Positions 43,339 through 54,368 are shown, numbered from the stretch's first letter. The stretch is DNA of 64,000 nt from Liopterus haemorrhoidalis (GCA_963971575.1 OZ020611.1:144672419-144736418); one strand, 5' to 3'. Made by a program: numbers and translations. Notes: generated from the letters alone by a model not told the origin.

Positions 43339-44054
43339 CAGTGATGGGCGTTTACACGTAAACTTTAATTGTTTACGTTTACGTGTAAACTTATGTAAAC
43401 AATTGGTTAACTTGTCAACAATGTAAACAAATAAACTTTGTAAACTGTCAAATAATGAGGTTAGTTTTAGTTATTTAATACGAATAATAGAGAGTTAATG
43501 AACAAGCATATTCAGTTCAAAACAATAAATTTATTAAAAAAATGGTGGGAAGAAACCGAAGGAATAGTTCTGAAGAACTAGGTTTTGTTTTAATTAAATA
43601 AAATGAAATAAAATATAGGGCGTTATGCAAAATTTGCAATGAATCTTTTTGTTGTTAAAAAATATAGGCTGATTTTCTTAAAGGTGAAATTTAATGTATT
43701 TTATTATTAAAAAAATTAGACTGAATTTTTTAAAGAAAAAAGTTTTTTATTTTTCATATTTACTAATTTGTATGAAACACCTGTATAATGATGCAAATTC
43801 GATTTTTATTAATATGTATATTGGTTCGTCCTAATTTTAGATACTTACTTTTTCATTTAAAATCGTTTCATTAAAATTTTATTATTTATAAAAAATGTAT
43901 TGATAATGAGGTTCTGTAATTCAAAACAAGTGCGCATGTCTAAACCATTGTTTACATTGTTTACGTTGTTTACATTGTTTACAAGAGTTTTTGTGTATAC
44001 TTTACATCAATTGTTTACGCGTCAACAATGAGGTAACTTACACGCCCATCACTG
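43339..44054 (+). mobile_element. hAT element remnant, 716 bp, with BED-finger scrap
   Basis: Ends CAGTGATGGGCGTTTAC and the complement of CACGCCCATCACTG are flanked by the perfect 8-bp repeat GTAAGAAC (43331-43338, 44055-44062). Inside, near 43540-43640, translated scraps MVGRNRRNSSEELG and RALCKICNES suggest the start of a BED zinc-finger hAT transposase. Near the ends, many GTTTACGTT/AACGTAAAC-type subterminal motifs occur. Confidence 0.88.
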
Positions 44055-44779
44055 GTAAGAACAAACTAGATCTGGTTATTTTGGTGATTTTTATAGTGTA
44101 TTACTGACTTTTAGAAACTTGATTATATTGTAAAAAAAACTTTACAGTTTTGAATTAAGTTTGTATTATTTTAGGTTAGTATTATATTTACAAAATATTT
44201 AAGATGTCACTATTCAAAATAAAATATAACAAATTATATTTTTTAAATGACATATTTATAATCTTGTAACAGATTTATTAATAATAGAAAATTTTATTAC
44301 ATGAAAAAAACTATGATTTAACTAAATTTAAACTAAACTAAAAATTAAACAATTTAACATGAAACAGTTTGTGTAAACTACGTCCTTAAATCTAACAAAA
44401 CACACACAAATCACAATAAAAAACTATATAATGTTCACAAAACAATAACTATTTAAATACACATCTTGAAAAACTGTCCACCAACACGTATCAACTTGTA
44501 CTGGCCCTCCAAGGCCACGCGGTTAGGGCGTTTTATGACTAAGAACAATCAGACTTTTCAAATTATTACATTCAAAAAAAGTTTAGTTTTAAGTAAAAAG
44601 TATGAGTGAAGAAGAGACGATAGCCCGTATAAAAATGTTTGCTTGGATTAATACAAATAAGGAGTGCTTATAAAATGCTAGTAAAGTACTTCGTATAGGC
44701 GGAATGCGAAATACAAATGTGAAGTACATTATTAATACTGGCGTTGCACTTACTTTTGGTGCCAGCAGTAAAAGCAGTC
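44055..44779. other. Intron 1, non-coding part
   Basis: Only transposon-like fragments: AAACTAGATCTGGTTATTTTGGTGA at 44068 matches the TIR element at 23531, and AGCCCGTATAAAAATGTTTGCTTGG (about 44622) is inverted relative to 42338. Confidence 0.4.
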
Positions 44780-44968
44780 TACCGGCATTCGGCTGTTAGT
44801 TGAATGTTTGCTGGGTTTTTTAAATATAGGGATAATGATGCCTGTTTTAAGGGTTTTTGGAAACGAGCCACTTTGAAAATTTTCATTGATCAGGTAGGAC
44901 AAGTGAATATAGATAGTATTTATGCACCTTTTCAATATGTATAAGTTAATATAATAACTTAATTTCAA
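44780..44968 (-). pseudogene. LINE reverse transcriptase fragment
   Basis: The minus-strand peptide LSYLINENFQSGSFPKTLK followed by TGIIIPIFKK corresponds to the region just before the first RT motif of Jockey-type LINEs. It stops soon after, and no further RT boxes follow. Confidence 0.6.
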
Positions 44969-45579
44969 ATAATTTAACTAATAATTTCAAGTATAAATGA
45001 TCGTAACTGATGAAGATATTCAAAACCGCACTTCACCTTTTGATAAGCCTTCGTGATAAGCTTTGACAAGCTGTGCCTGCGGACAGCAGATCCGAAAAAA
45101 TTTGAAACGGCTCTACGAGCATACGGGTACATGAAGTACATGAATATTTTTCTGTACTTAATTAGCAATCATTTCTTTCTCAGTAACTGTTATTAGGATA
45201 TAACTTTCATAGCAACGACACTTGGACAGCAGTTGGATATTACAGAATACGAAAACTATGAAAGTCATTATAAAAATTATCTTGTAGTAAGGTTACTACA
45301 CTGTAACTATTATAGAAACTTTTTACATAATTTATCTGCGTATTATATATAGTTTCTGAGGGGTCTGTAGCATATGCCATATTTTTATAAGTTATTCTTG
45401 AAGTGCTCGTGCTTGTCACACTTTGTCGGAAAACATGATCAAGCGACAATATATTATAACTAGGGGCCTCAGCCCGGCTACGCCGGTCTTCTCCCCTACG
45501 TTGTTAAAACTCGTCGCTTCGCGACTCGTTTTAATATAATTTTGTCGTACTTGTCGATTATAAAACACGTCGCTCATCT

Positions 45580-46530
45580 TTTTTTAACACTATTTTATGG
45601 AAATTCCCCCTACAGATATCTTAAGTTTTATCGTTAGTTCACCTTAAATCCTTAATTAGTATTCTTCTGTCAAGAAATACGTTACCATTTTAATATGCAA
45701 AACATTTGACAGCTGTCACCTTCTGAAATCTTGTAAGTATATTTCCAATAAAGGTCCAGATTCTTTGAAAAATGTTTTCTGATGCCTCAAAATATTATCT
45801 CGCACGTCAAATAAGCTATCTTGAACCATTATCACCACTTAACACTTTGATTAACCCTGAAATTTTTAATATCTATAAATCTTTTTAACACTATTTTATG
45901 GAAATTCATCCTGCAAATGTTTTAAACTTTATCGTTAATTCACCTTAAATCCTTAATTAGTATTCTTCTGTCAAGAAACACGTTCAAAATGTGAAATCTC
46001 CTCCCATTTTAATATGCAAAACATTTGACAGCTGTCACCTTCTGAAATCTTGTAAGTATATTTCCAATAAAGGTCCAGATTCTTTGAAAAATGTTTTCTG
46101 ATGCCTCAAAATATTATCTCGCACGTCAAATAAGCTATCTTGAACCATTATCACCACTTAACACTTTGATTAACCCTGAAATTTTTAATACCTATAAATC
46201 TTTTTTTAACACTATTTTATGGAAATTCGCCCTGCAAATGTCTTAAACTTTATCGTTAATTCACCTTAAATCCTTAATTAGTATTCTTCTGTCAAGAAAC
46301 ACGTTCAAAATGTGAAATCTCGTCCCATTTTAAAATGCAAACAAATTGACAGCTGTCTCCGTTTGAAACCTTGTAATCATATTTTTGCCTCAAAATGCTC
46401 AAATACTGGCCCAGATTCTTTGAAAAATGTTTTCTAATACCTCAAAATATTATCTCGCACGTCCAAAAAGCTATCCTGAACCATTATTACCATTTAACAC
46501 TTTGATTCTCGCCATAAATATTCTGGACCG
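45580..46530 (+). repeat. Tandem triplication, 301-321-bp units
   Basis: The unit start AACACTATTTTATGGAAATT recurs at 45586, 45887 and 46208. Each is followed by CACCTTAAATCCTTAATTAGTATTCTTCTGTCAAGAAA and ATTTGACAGCTGTC, then CTCAAAATATTATCTCGCACGTC. Units 2 and 3 share a 20-bp piece (GTTCAAAATGTGAAATCTC) missing from unit 1; unit 3 is the most diverged. The array lies in intron 1 and ends about 230 bp before exon 2. GGCCTCAGCCCGGCTACGCCGG precedes it at 45464. Confidence 0.9.
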
Positions 46531-46760
46531 GCCGTCTTGTATTAAGAATATTTTTGAATTATCGTCTGATAAAACCTGTCCGTGCCGATCAATGGTGACT
46601 TTGATTCGACACGGATTCGAGGAAAAAATGCATGATTTTTATCAATAAAAATTAGTCAGTACCCCCTGTCGAAATAAAATTAAGCCTTAGCACTAAAAAA
46701 ATATCACCCGGATAAGACGGCGGTTCATATTCCTCTCTCCGCGTTACCGGAAAAATGAAG

Positions 46761-47126
46761 ATACACCAGAAGTTGAATAGAACATACATACCAACACTTG
46801 TACAATATAATAGTAGACTATCGATTCAGTGTAGGCACGCCATTAGTTATGGAAATTTGTTTCAGACAAAACATGAACCTCGCCCTATTAGCCTTCAACA
46901 GTATCATATTGTTGAATCTGCTTACATTGATCAATCAGAAAGCTTCCATGGGGGTTATACAGATGATCAGCTACGACTGCCATTGCCATTTCATCCAACA
47001 CAATCGCCAAGAGGAACAGAATTTTACGCTGGTGCCGTACTAAATGCTGGACAACAGAGAAGTTTGAATATTTTTAAGGAATCTGCAATTAAAGACAATA
47101 ATAAATACTTGGCGCAACATCCAGAG
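46761..47126 (+). CDS. Host gene exon 2 (D/D-domain-like protein)
   Basis: Encodes about 122 residues. A pyrimidine tract TATTCCTCTCTCC precedes two possible acceptors, at ATGAAG|ATACACCAG (46761) or CACCAG|AAGTTG (46770). Both keep phase 0 and differ by three residues. The donor is CCAGAG|GTAATT at 47127. The middle is rich in Q, H and Y (ISLQQYHIVESAYIDQ; LPLPFHPTQSPRGTEF), and it ends NNKYLAQHPE, the start of a RIIa-like helix that continues in exon 3. An ATG at 46755 precedes the acceptor but is intronic in this model. Confidence 0.72.
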
Positions 47127-47770
47127 GTAATTTAAAAAAAAAAAATTGTTGCGTGTACTCATGTACGAGCGTTAAAGTTACACTTCTTTGGCGTGATTGT
47201 AATATTAAAGGTTTACATGCATGCTAAAAATCTATACAAGTAGAACAATAAAAGGAGTGCAGGGAGATGGCAAATATGATTGATAAAACTTCAATTAAGT
47301 AAAACAATTAATATTTATTTTTGAGTTGGTACAAATGTAACTATCGGTTTGTGATAGCTGAAGTACGATATAAATGTCTTTGAATTAACGTTTTCCAGAT
47401 ATCGCGTAAACAAAGCATTAATGTATAATCAAGTAATCACTTTTCAGCATTAGTCTCTGCCTTACTTAAATAGAGATAAAATTACATATTAGTAAAGCTC
47501 AAATAATTGAACTTAGTTTTAAATATCTACATTATTCATTGCTAATTATTTTATTATTTTATTGAGTTTATTTGGGAAGACTTTTAAAATTTATACTTAC
47601 GGAAAGTTAACCTCAAATGTTTTAAAACATACTTAATTAAAGAAAAATTAACCTAAAATATTTTAAAATACACTCAATTGAAGATAAGCCACGTGCTATG
47701 TATATAATAGAGTTGTCCTACTAAAATAATGAACGAGAAATTAGGAACGGGTCTTATCTACCATCTACAT
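47127..47770. other. Intron 2, first part
   Basis: AT-rich with no element recognised before the hAT insertion at 47771. Confidence 0.5.
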
Positions 47771-48934
47771 CAGTGGTACCCAACCGGTGGGTCGCAAACC
47801 ACTCGGGGGATTTTTTGGAGGGGTCGCTTTCGTGAGATATATTCACTTGGAGGATCAAAGAAGAGTTTCTGTTTTGTAGAACACTAAAAACTACTACGAA
47901 AGATGAAGACGTCATGAAGATGATAAGTTCATTCTTTGAAAGTAATGACTTGTAATTGACAATGGAAAAACTTGTCTGGATTGTGTACCGATGGACCACC
48001 AGCCATGCTTGGATCGAGGTCGGGCTTTCAGTCAAAAGATAAAGAGCTTGCACCCCAAGCAAAGGGATTACACTGCATGATTCACCGATTTGCCCTTGCT
48101 ACTAAGACTCTTCCAAAGCCTTTGAATGAAGTGCTCGACTCTTTGGTGACAATTGTCAATTATATAAAATCTAGAACTCTCAATACTCGTCTGTTCAAAG
48201 AACTATGCAAAAACATGAACTCTGATCACGAAGTTTTTCTTTTCTACACTGTTGTTCGTTGGTTAACAAAAGGAAATGTAGTTGGCCGAGTTTTTGAATT
48301 GAAAAACGAAATAAAACAGTTCTTAGAAATAAATGGAAAACATGAGCATATGACACACTTTAATAATGAGACCTGGATCCAAAGAGTAAGCTTATTTATC
48401 TGATATCTTAGATCAACTAAACAAGCTAAATTTGAAACTGCAGGGTAAAGAAACGCACATTATTCACTTCAGAGATAATATCTAAGCGTTCGTATTAAAG
48501 CTGCAAAACTGGCGCCTTAAAGTAAATCTTGGAAACTTCGCCATGTTTGAAAATCTTTGCACCAAGACTGAAGAATCGCAGACGGGAATTGTAGATAATC
48601 TAAGAGAGGAAATTAATAACGACCTTAAAGCCCTTGAATCTGAAATTCAACGTTATTTCCCGGAGTTCTCTAAACAAGAAGCTGCATTAGTACGAAACCC
48701 ATTTCATGTATCTTTGGATGTTACCGACGTTTCCGATGAAGTACAGGTTGAATTTTTGAAGCTGAGAAATGGCTCCTCTGAGTGTGATATACTTCAGGAA
48801 AAATCGTTATCTCAATTTTGGTGTGCTATGCGTCGTTCGTATCCTAAAGTTTACATGTTTTCTTTTCGAATATTAGTAAAAAATTTTAAAAATTCTAAAA
48901 AGGGTCGCAATTAAAAAAAGGTTGGGAACCAGTG
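47771..48934 (+). mobile_element. hAT element, deletion derivative, 1164 bp
   Basis: Starts CAGTGGTACCCAACCGGTGGGTCGC and ends GGGTCGCAATTAAAAAAAGGTTGGGAACCAGTG, a hAT-type TIR pair. It is flanked by ATCTACAT (47763-47770) and CTCTACAT (48935-48942), an 8-bp duplication with one difference. It lies in intron 2 of the host gene, same strand. Confidence 0.88.
47975..48914 (+). pseudogene. hAT transposase (ZBED5/FAM200-like), partial
   Basis: The first frame, after a shift near 47975, has CTDGPPAMLGSRSGFQ, GLHCMIHRFALATKTLP and VRWLTKGNVVGRVFELK. These are blocks of the RNase-H-like domain of hAT transposases related to domesticated ZBED5/FAM200 proteins. A stop at 48401 and a shift follow; a second frame (48543-48914) continues with FENLCTKTEESQ and LESEIQRYFPE. 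The BED zinc finger and the first catalytic block are deleted. It is a decayed transposase, and its orientation with the host gene is probably chance. Confidence 0.82.
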
Positions 48935-48942
48935 CTCTACAT

Positions 48943-49918
48943 AGTCTTTAAACACAACTGGATACAACGCGCAGGCAGATTTTTACGAATGAACTTCATG
49001 GTGTCTACTTTTCGTTACATGCCGTTACATACTAAAGTTTTACCCTCAACGCGCTTAACGAAAGCATGATTACAAAAATAATTGAACAATAGTATTTTAT
49101 TTAACAAGCATGTAATGGAGGTTATATTTCACGAATATGAAGTTTATCACCCAAGCCATAGGCGAGGGTTGAACTTTATATAGATTTTATAGTCAAGTAT
49201 AATATAGCCATTATATCCGAACCAAATACAATATTTTATCTTCAACTATATAGTTTTATCTCTAGAAAAATAGTTAATTTAATTTAAAAACAGAAGTTCT
49301 GTGCGTCAATTGTAAAACTTCAGAACTCACGTCATCGAGATGGCTACCGAATCATCAGCTGATTGCAACCTGCATAAACATAAAAACTAGTACCTAGACA
49401 TCATATTTTATACGAGGTATAAGGGCGCTTGATGCCAGAGGCGCCAAATTTATAACTAGCAATATTGTATAATTATAATAACAATAATTCTAGGACGCTA
49501 CATAAATTCTTGCATAAGGGCGCCAAGTACCCTAGCTCATATCCTGCGCGGTAGATTCAAGATGGGGGCGAAAATAGCCCGCCCAGTACGATAACGATAA
49601 CTAATTTTTACGTTAGAGAAAAATAGCTAAATATTTATTTGTAGAATAGATTTTTAGCTACAATTTTCCGCATCGTACACAAATATGGATATTTTATTTA
49701 CTTGAATTACATGATAACATCCATAATTCATTCTGTGATCCAAAAAAGTGTTTTCCAAAATGTCTAATGAATTTCTTTTGAAATGGATCGTTTTTTGGAT
49801 TTACTTAATATTGTAGAATAGGAATTTGTTATCTAACTGGCGAAAAATTTCGATTTTGATAGATTTTTCCCCAAAATTGAGACATTATGATATTCTCAAT
49901 GACTGCAAATCTCGTATC
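48943..49918. other. Intron 2, non-coding part
   Basis: Nothing recognised beyond GGGCGCTTGATGCCAGAGGCGCCAAAT (49426) and AAGGGCGCCAAGTACCC (49516), a weak repeat pair. Confidence 0.4.
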
Positions 49919-49919
49919 A

Positions 49920-51091
49920 GTGGCGGCGCTAGAGACGGAGAGGCGGGGGTCCCGGGCCCCCGCAAATATTGCTCTGGTCCCCAGTTGCCTCCTCTCAGAA
50001 TTGCTCGGAGAAAAATATGTATAATGCAACAAGGAGGATCTATTCTGTTTTATTATTTTCATCACTGATATTTTAGAGGAGAGGGCCTTGTTTTACTCAT
50101 CAATCAGTTGTATTAGGGTACGTTCGATTTGACGCTCCGAGCGTTCCGAGCACGTTCTGTACACTTAAACGTGTTCGATTTGACGCTCGGAGTACACTCA
50201 ATTGCATTCGTTTTGCGATCGAGCGAGCATTTAGAGTGCGCTCTATGTGTTCGGGGTTTTAAGACCGAGCATATGGAGTATGACGTAAAAAAGTGGGGGA
50301 ACGGCGGGAAAGAAATCAAAGTTTAAAATTAAATTATAAATAAAATAATAATAGCCTTAGACAAATACAATAACAATAGACAAATAATATTGTTATTCTT
50401 CCATAGCTACAGAGTACGGCCATTTTATGTATTTGTGACGTTCTGTAAACAGCAAAAAAATTATCAAAATACACCGTGCATAAAATTAAAATGGAAAAAA
50501 TTCATTAAATTAATTCATTAATTATTTAATTTTTAATTAATTTTATCATTAAAAAAATCAAGGAAAAACCGAGGTATTTATATAATGTTGATTCATGACT
50601 GACGTGAACTAATCTGAGAGTAAAAACGCCGCCTAAAATTGTAGGGTTAGATTTTATAAACATTACGTCACAAGAACTCTCGCTCCGTTAGTGCTCTATT
50701 CATGACGTCACCATCAACTGTTCGCTCAGCGCTCGCTCTACTCTGTACAACTCGAATTTTAAGAGATGAGGACTTTTTTTCTGTCCATTACTTGTATTAT
50801 TTTAAAGGTAAGAACCTTTTTGTTTGTTCATTAGTTGTATTATTATAATGGTAAGGGCATTTTATTGCTCATCACTTGTATTTTTGAAGTGAGGGCCTTT
50901 TTTTAGGGCATCACTATATTTACATATTTATCCATTAGGTCATTAATAACGGTAAATATTGATGATACCCTCCTCAAATATTTTCTATTTCCTGGCCCCC
51001 CTCAGATTTTCTCAACTATTTCCTGGCCCCCTTCAGATTTCTCTGAACTATTTCCTAGCCCCTCCGGACTTAAGAACCAGCGCTGCCACTA
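49920..51091. mobile_element. Possible composite element with CAGTGGC(G/A)GCGCT ends
   Basis: CAGTGGCGGCGCTAGAG at 49920 and AGCGCTGCCACTA at 51079 are inverted. Between them lies a sequence with two copies of GTTCGATTTGACGCTC (50123, 50168) and a tandem array at 50764-50925. No target duplication is visible, so the ends may be coincidental. Confidence 0.3.
50764..50925 (+). repeat. Tandem array, about 43-bp unit, four copies
   Basis: Degenerate units of the form GTGAGGACCTTTTTTT..GTCCATCACTTGTATTATTTTAAAG. A further unit lies at about 50070-50101, and the same motif occurs singly in blocks R2 (36195) and R2' (41370). The 50103-50763 segment looks inserted in the array. Confidence 0.65.
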
Positions 51092-51103
51092 CTATGTGTA
51101 GTA

Positions 51104-51485
51104 CAGGCTATTCCAAACGTTTAGGCGGAACTAAATGGGAATTTCGTTCTTTTAGGTTGTCACGAGAAGGGACCTTGCTTGGGTTATTTCATTATTCACG
51201 TTGGCATGTAAAAATTTTAAATTCCAACAGTGAAACCATGGAAAGGAATGACATATGTCAAAAATAAAATACTATTTTACATATTTTGCGACATTTTTAT
51301 GACAAAAATTTAATAAATGGGAAAGAATGACACAAAAAAACAAAAAAAAAAGAAAATGACATTTTAAAATAATATTAACATTAACCAAAAAGTGTTTATT
51401 GTAAGTATGATTTACAAAGCTTAAAGAAAACTGCCAAAAAGCACGATTCAAACGATGAAAATAACTAGATTGCAAAATCTAATGC
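51104..51485 (-). mobile_element. 406-bp MITE family, copy 5 (truncated, inverted)
   Basis: Starts CAGGCTATTCCAAACGTTTAGGCGGAACTAAATGGG after TA (51102-51103), in opposite orientation to copies 1-4. It ends at the internal GATTGCAAAATCTA motif without its second TIR. Lies in intron 2. Confidence 0.85.
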
Positions 51486-51658
51486 AAAATATTCCCACAA
51501 TCGTTAATATTTTTATTTTGCAATAATAAAGATTATGCTTATATTTTACAATAATAATCCTGGGGCACTTGAGAAACAGCTAACACGCTAGGGGCTGCGT
51601 CAGGTAAAAAGACTGAGAACCGTTGGCATAATGTGTAATTAAAATTATGTTGTTGCAG

Positions 51659-51802
51659 GTTAGAGCTCTGGTTTCTTTATTATTACAACATATTTTGAAA
51701 AAAGGAACGCATTGTTTATCAATTGGTGTAGAAGCAGCTGAATATTTTTCAAGAGCTAGAATGGATATAGAAACGGATATTGAAGAATATCTTATTGCCA
51801 GA
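51659..51802 (+). CDS. Host gene exon 3 (core of RIIa-like domain)
   Basis: 48 codons, acceptor TTGTTGCAG|GTTAGAGC, donor GCCAGA|GTAAGT, phase 0 at both ends. With the end of exon 2 it gives YLAQHPE-VRALVSLLLQHILKK and later GVEAAEYF. This has the spacing of a RIIa/Dpy-30-type dimerization-docking motif (YL..HPEV..LV..LL..IL...EAAEYF, about residues 169-205). Such domains form four-helix dimers that bind amphipathic helices of anchoring proteins, and many are in cilia and sperm tails. The remainder (MDIETDIEEYLIAR) is a charged helix. Confidence 0.75.
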
Positions 51803-52029
51803 GTAAGTTACGACACCAATTTCGTTTGAATAATATATTATAAATAAATCTAAGCACCTACGAACCTTGAAAAAAAAAAAAAAACGTGCAGAGCATTATC
51901 GGGTACAAACACGCTATGTAGATAACGTCATTGTCTTTTGTGTATGGTAATGAAACAATGGTTATCAATGAATTCCATTTATTTCGATTAAGTTTCACTG
52001 GTTTTTACACAGCCGTTTTTGATGCAGTG

Positions 52030-52340
52030 CTCAACAGATTTACCACGCTCTCCCGTCATTCTCGCTTCTCGCCCGGCGGTGCTCAATGACCAGACATATC
52101 TATGGTATAGATAAGACACCTGTAATACCATACGTCCCTTCCGACATGGAATCGATGGTGGAAAATTCAAAATGCCTAATTTTTTGCAATTACGTTTTTT
52201 CCACCACTAGACAACTCTCTGCAAATAAGCCAGGCATAACCCTTCTGAACTTAGAGGCTAAACAATTATTTGTCATCGAACTATCCTGTCCTGCTGAGAA
52301 AAACGTCGGTCTCAAAGAGGAAGGAAAGAGAAACAAGTAA
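52030..52340 (+). pseudogene. LINE polyprotein C-terminal scrap in intron 3
   Basis: The peptide with VENSKCLIFCNYVFSTTRQ, ANKPGITLLNLEAKQLFVIE then LSCPAEKNVGLKEEGK resembles the end of a non-LTR retrotransposon pol protein. That segment normally reads 'NRPDI...K..LI.D...P...N...KE.EK'. Upstream frames are broken and no RT motif remains. Oriented as the host gene but with no splice signals of its own. Confidence 0.6.
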
Positions 52341-52879
52341 TTAGGCTTGTCTGAACTATTTCCTAATTGTACCCTGGATATAAAATAAAAATCGTAGTCT
52401 CAACAATTGGTGCCCTGAGTGGTCTGTAACCCGCGTTTAAGAAGAAAATAGACATAATTCCTGCTTCTAATACCCTTTTCACACTATGACTTTAAGACGA
52501 GTGAACTTATATCCAGCAATGTTGAACATAGGTTTGCTTTCACACTAGATGTTTAAATATCCGGTGCTGCCATCTGCTACGGTAATTTTGTTCTTAAGTT
52601 AGGAAATTACTAGTTTTGTACTCTCTGCGCAGACGCACATTTTGAATTATTATTGAACACATATGGATATTTTATTCCATTCTACAATAAAGATGCTACA
52701 ATAAAGCATTTATTACACCTGTTTTAACTAATTTAATTATAACAATAAGTGTAACTTCTTACAACGTCGATATAATACAGCATCCTTGGTTATGATTATA
52801 TAAAATGTTAACAGCACAAATTCAAACATCGTTTTTTTATAATAGAAATTATGTTGACAATGCAGACATTCTTTTTTTA

Positions 52880-53010
52880 AATTTAATGACCTTTGCTGCT
52901 GTGGCAATTAGCCAGGACAATTTTATTTGTAAAAAATTCCATGCCTGAACGGGTTTTGAACCCGAGACCTTAGCAACGCAGAGCACATGTATTACGCGGA
53001 CTAACTTTAA
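52880..53010 (-). mobile_element. tRNA-derived SINE (nested)
   Basis: Minus strand: GTAATACATGTGCTCTGCGTTGCTAAGGTCTCGGGTTCAAAACCC (B-box), then GTTCAGGCATGGAATTTTTTAC and GTCCTGGCTAATTGCCACAGCAGC. This matches the SINE at 24466-24600 and shares its head with those at 36372 and 41608. Confidence 0.65.
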
Positions 53011-53095
53011 CACGCAGATCTCCGTATTAAAGTTAGCTTGAGTTTAGAGATCACACGCTTTCACACTAGTACTTTAAGACACCTTGGGCCGATTT

Positions 53096-53219
53096 CTGAA
53101 AGCTTAGAAAACTATAAGCAAATGGTTAACTACGGTCACTAGTATAATCCCATAAGTAACCATGGCAACCATATTCTAACTATTTGGTTATAGTTAACTA
53201 AGCTTTCAGAAACCGGCCC
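53096..53219. mobile_element. 124-bp MITE carrying an X-box-like core
   Basis: GGGCCGATTTCTGAAAGCTTA and TAAGCTTTCAGAAACCGGCCC are inverted ends with one mismatch. CTT lies on both sides (53093-53095, 53220-53222), which suits a PIF/Harbinger-type MITE. The centre includes GTAACCATGGCAAC at 53156-53169. Confidence 0.8.
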
Positions 53220-53774
53220 CTTGAGTTTAACAGCAGAACTTAAACATCTAGTGTGAAAAAGGTATAAAGAAATTACTGCGTTACGAATAGTGTGTGTGTG
53301 TTTTTAAACCAACTACGGTGGCTTCGTAAAATGTTTATTACCTATTATCGTTTTCCTTATTCTGCAGTCTTAGATTTTTACTAACTAAACCTAACCTAAG
53401 TACCTAAATTGATCTTATTTACTGTTCGTCTTTGTAATTTTGGGCGAGATTTGTTATAATCGGCGCGATGACATTTTGTCAGGTAATGTAAAGGCATACA
53501 ATATGAACGTTCTCCCCCGATATAGACTGAGATAGCCAATGTGTTTATATGTATGTCTCATTAAAACAACTCACTAACTATAAGTTTGGAAAATTATCGA
53601 CGATCGACAACGTATTACGTATTAAATTTAGAAACTTGTAGTGACAATCAACAGTGCACAAGTCATAGTCACAGTGCCTATAGTCGAATAATTTAAGAGC
53701 TCTGAACGCAACTTTAGTTCGTAAATGCATATAAAATATACTAATATACTAAAATGTACCTATCTTAATTACAG

Positions 53775-54368
53775 GGAGAACCACTGAAGAAAGAAGCAGA
53801 CAGCAACGTCCAATCTGAAGTTAGCATATCATCAGAGTTAGCACGTCATGGTAAACTGAAAGATTATTCTTACACCACCTACAGTGAAGGGTCAGTATCT
53901 TTGGAAATACCAGCACCAGAAGAAGAAGAAGAAATGGAAAGAATAAGTGAGAAAGATGTAATCGTTAAAGAACTTATATATAGCATGTTGGATACAGCAA
54001 CTGCTTCCAGAAAACGTCGACCTCCTAGTATTGGTTTGACTTGGTTTGATGATGAACCATACTCAGAAACTGCGTTTGACGTTGCGCATGAAATGACTGA
54101 GGAAATATTTGATCATGTGTTTGATGCTGAAGGATATATTACTGGATATAATTTTGATTATGAAGTTACTGATTTTGGAGTTGATGAATTTATAACTGAC
54201 GAATTTCTGGCAACTGGTGTGACTCTTACAACTCTTCCAGAGGAAGAAAGTGTTGAAGCTACAATTGAGAAAATACCAACTAAAATCTTTATTGATGATC
54301 TTAGTGACGGAGAAAAATCGCCTATAAAATCTGTTGCTTTTGATGTGGATCCACCTACATATGTTTAA
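53775..54368 (+). CDS. Host gene exon 4 (acidic C-terminal part)
   Basis: Acceptor TTAATTACAG|GGAGAACC, 197 codons and a TAA stop. It begins GEPLKKEADSNVQSE, followed by a serine-rich stretch and EIPAPEEEEEMERISEK. The remainder is very acidic with little lysine (FDVAHEMTEEIFDHVFDAEG; DEFITDEFLATGVTLTTLPE) and ends VDPPTYV. I do not recognise a family for this part. GC content and codon use are more balanced than the neighbouring repeats, supporting a real exon. No consensus AATAAA is seen soon after the stop. Confidence 0.75.
   Translation, partial: GEPLKKEADSNVQSEVSISSELARHGKLKDYSYTTYSEGSVSLEIPAPEEEEEMERISEKDVIVKELIYSMLDTATASRKRRPPSIGLTWFDDEPYSETAFDVAHEMTEEIFDHVFDAEGYITGYNFDYEVTDFGVDEFITDEFLATGVTLTTLPEEESVEATIEKIPTKIFIDDLSDGEKSPIKSVAFDVDPPTYV

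Larger units (their letters stand above)
52471..53264. mobile_element. PIF/Harbinger-like element, about 794 bp, in intron 3
   Basis: Ends TACCCTTTTCACACTA and the complement of TAGTGTGAAAAAGGTA are flanked by TAA on both sides (52468-52470, 53265-53267), the 3-bp target of PIF/Harbinger. More copies of the motif TTTCACACTAG lie inside (52541, 53060). A SINE and a smaller MITE are nested within. Confidence 0.65.

Noticed and set aside
46427..46648. 73-codon frame just before exon 2
   Set aside because: It begins inside the third tandem-repeat unit, and its splice context does not join either exon in phase.
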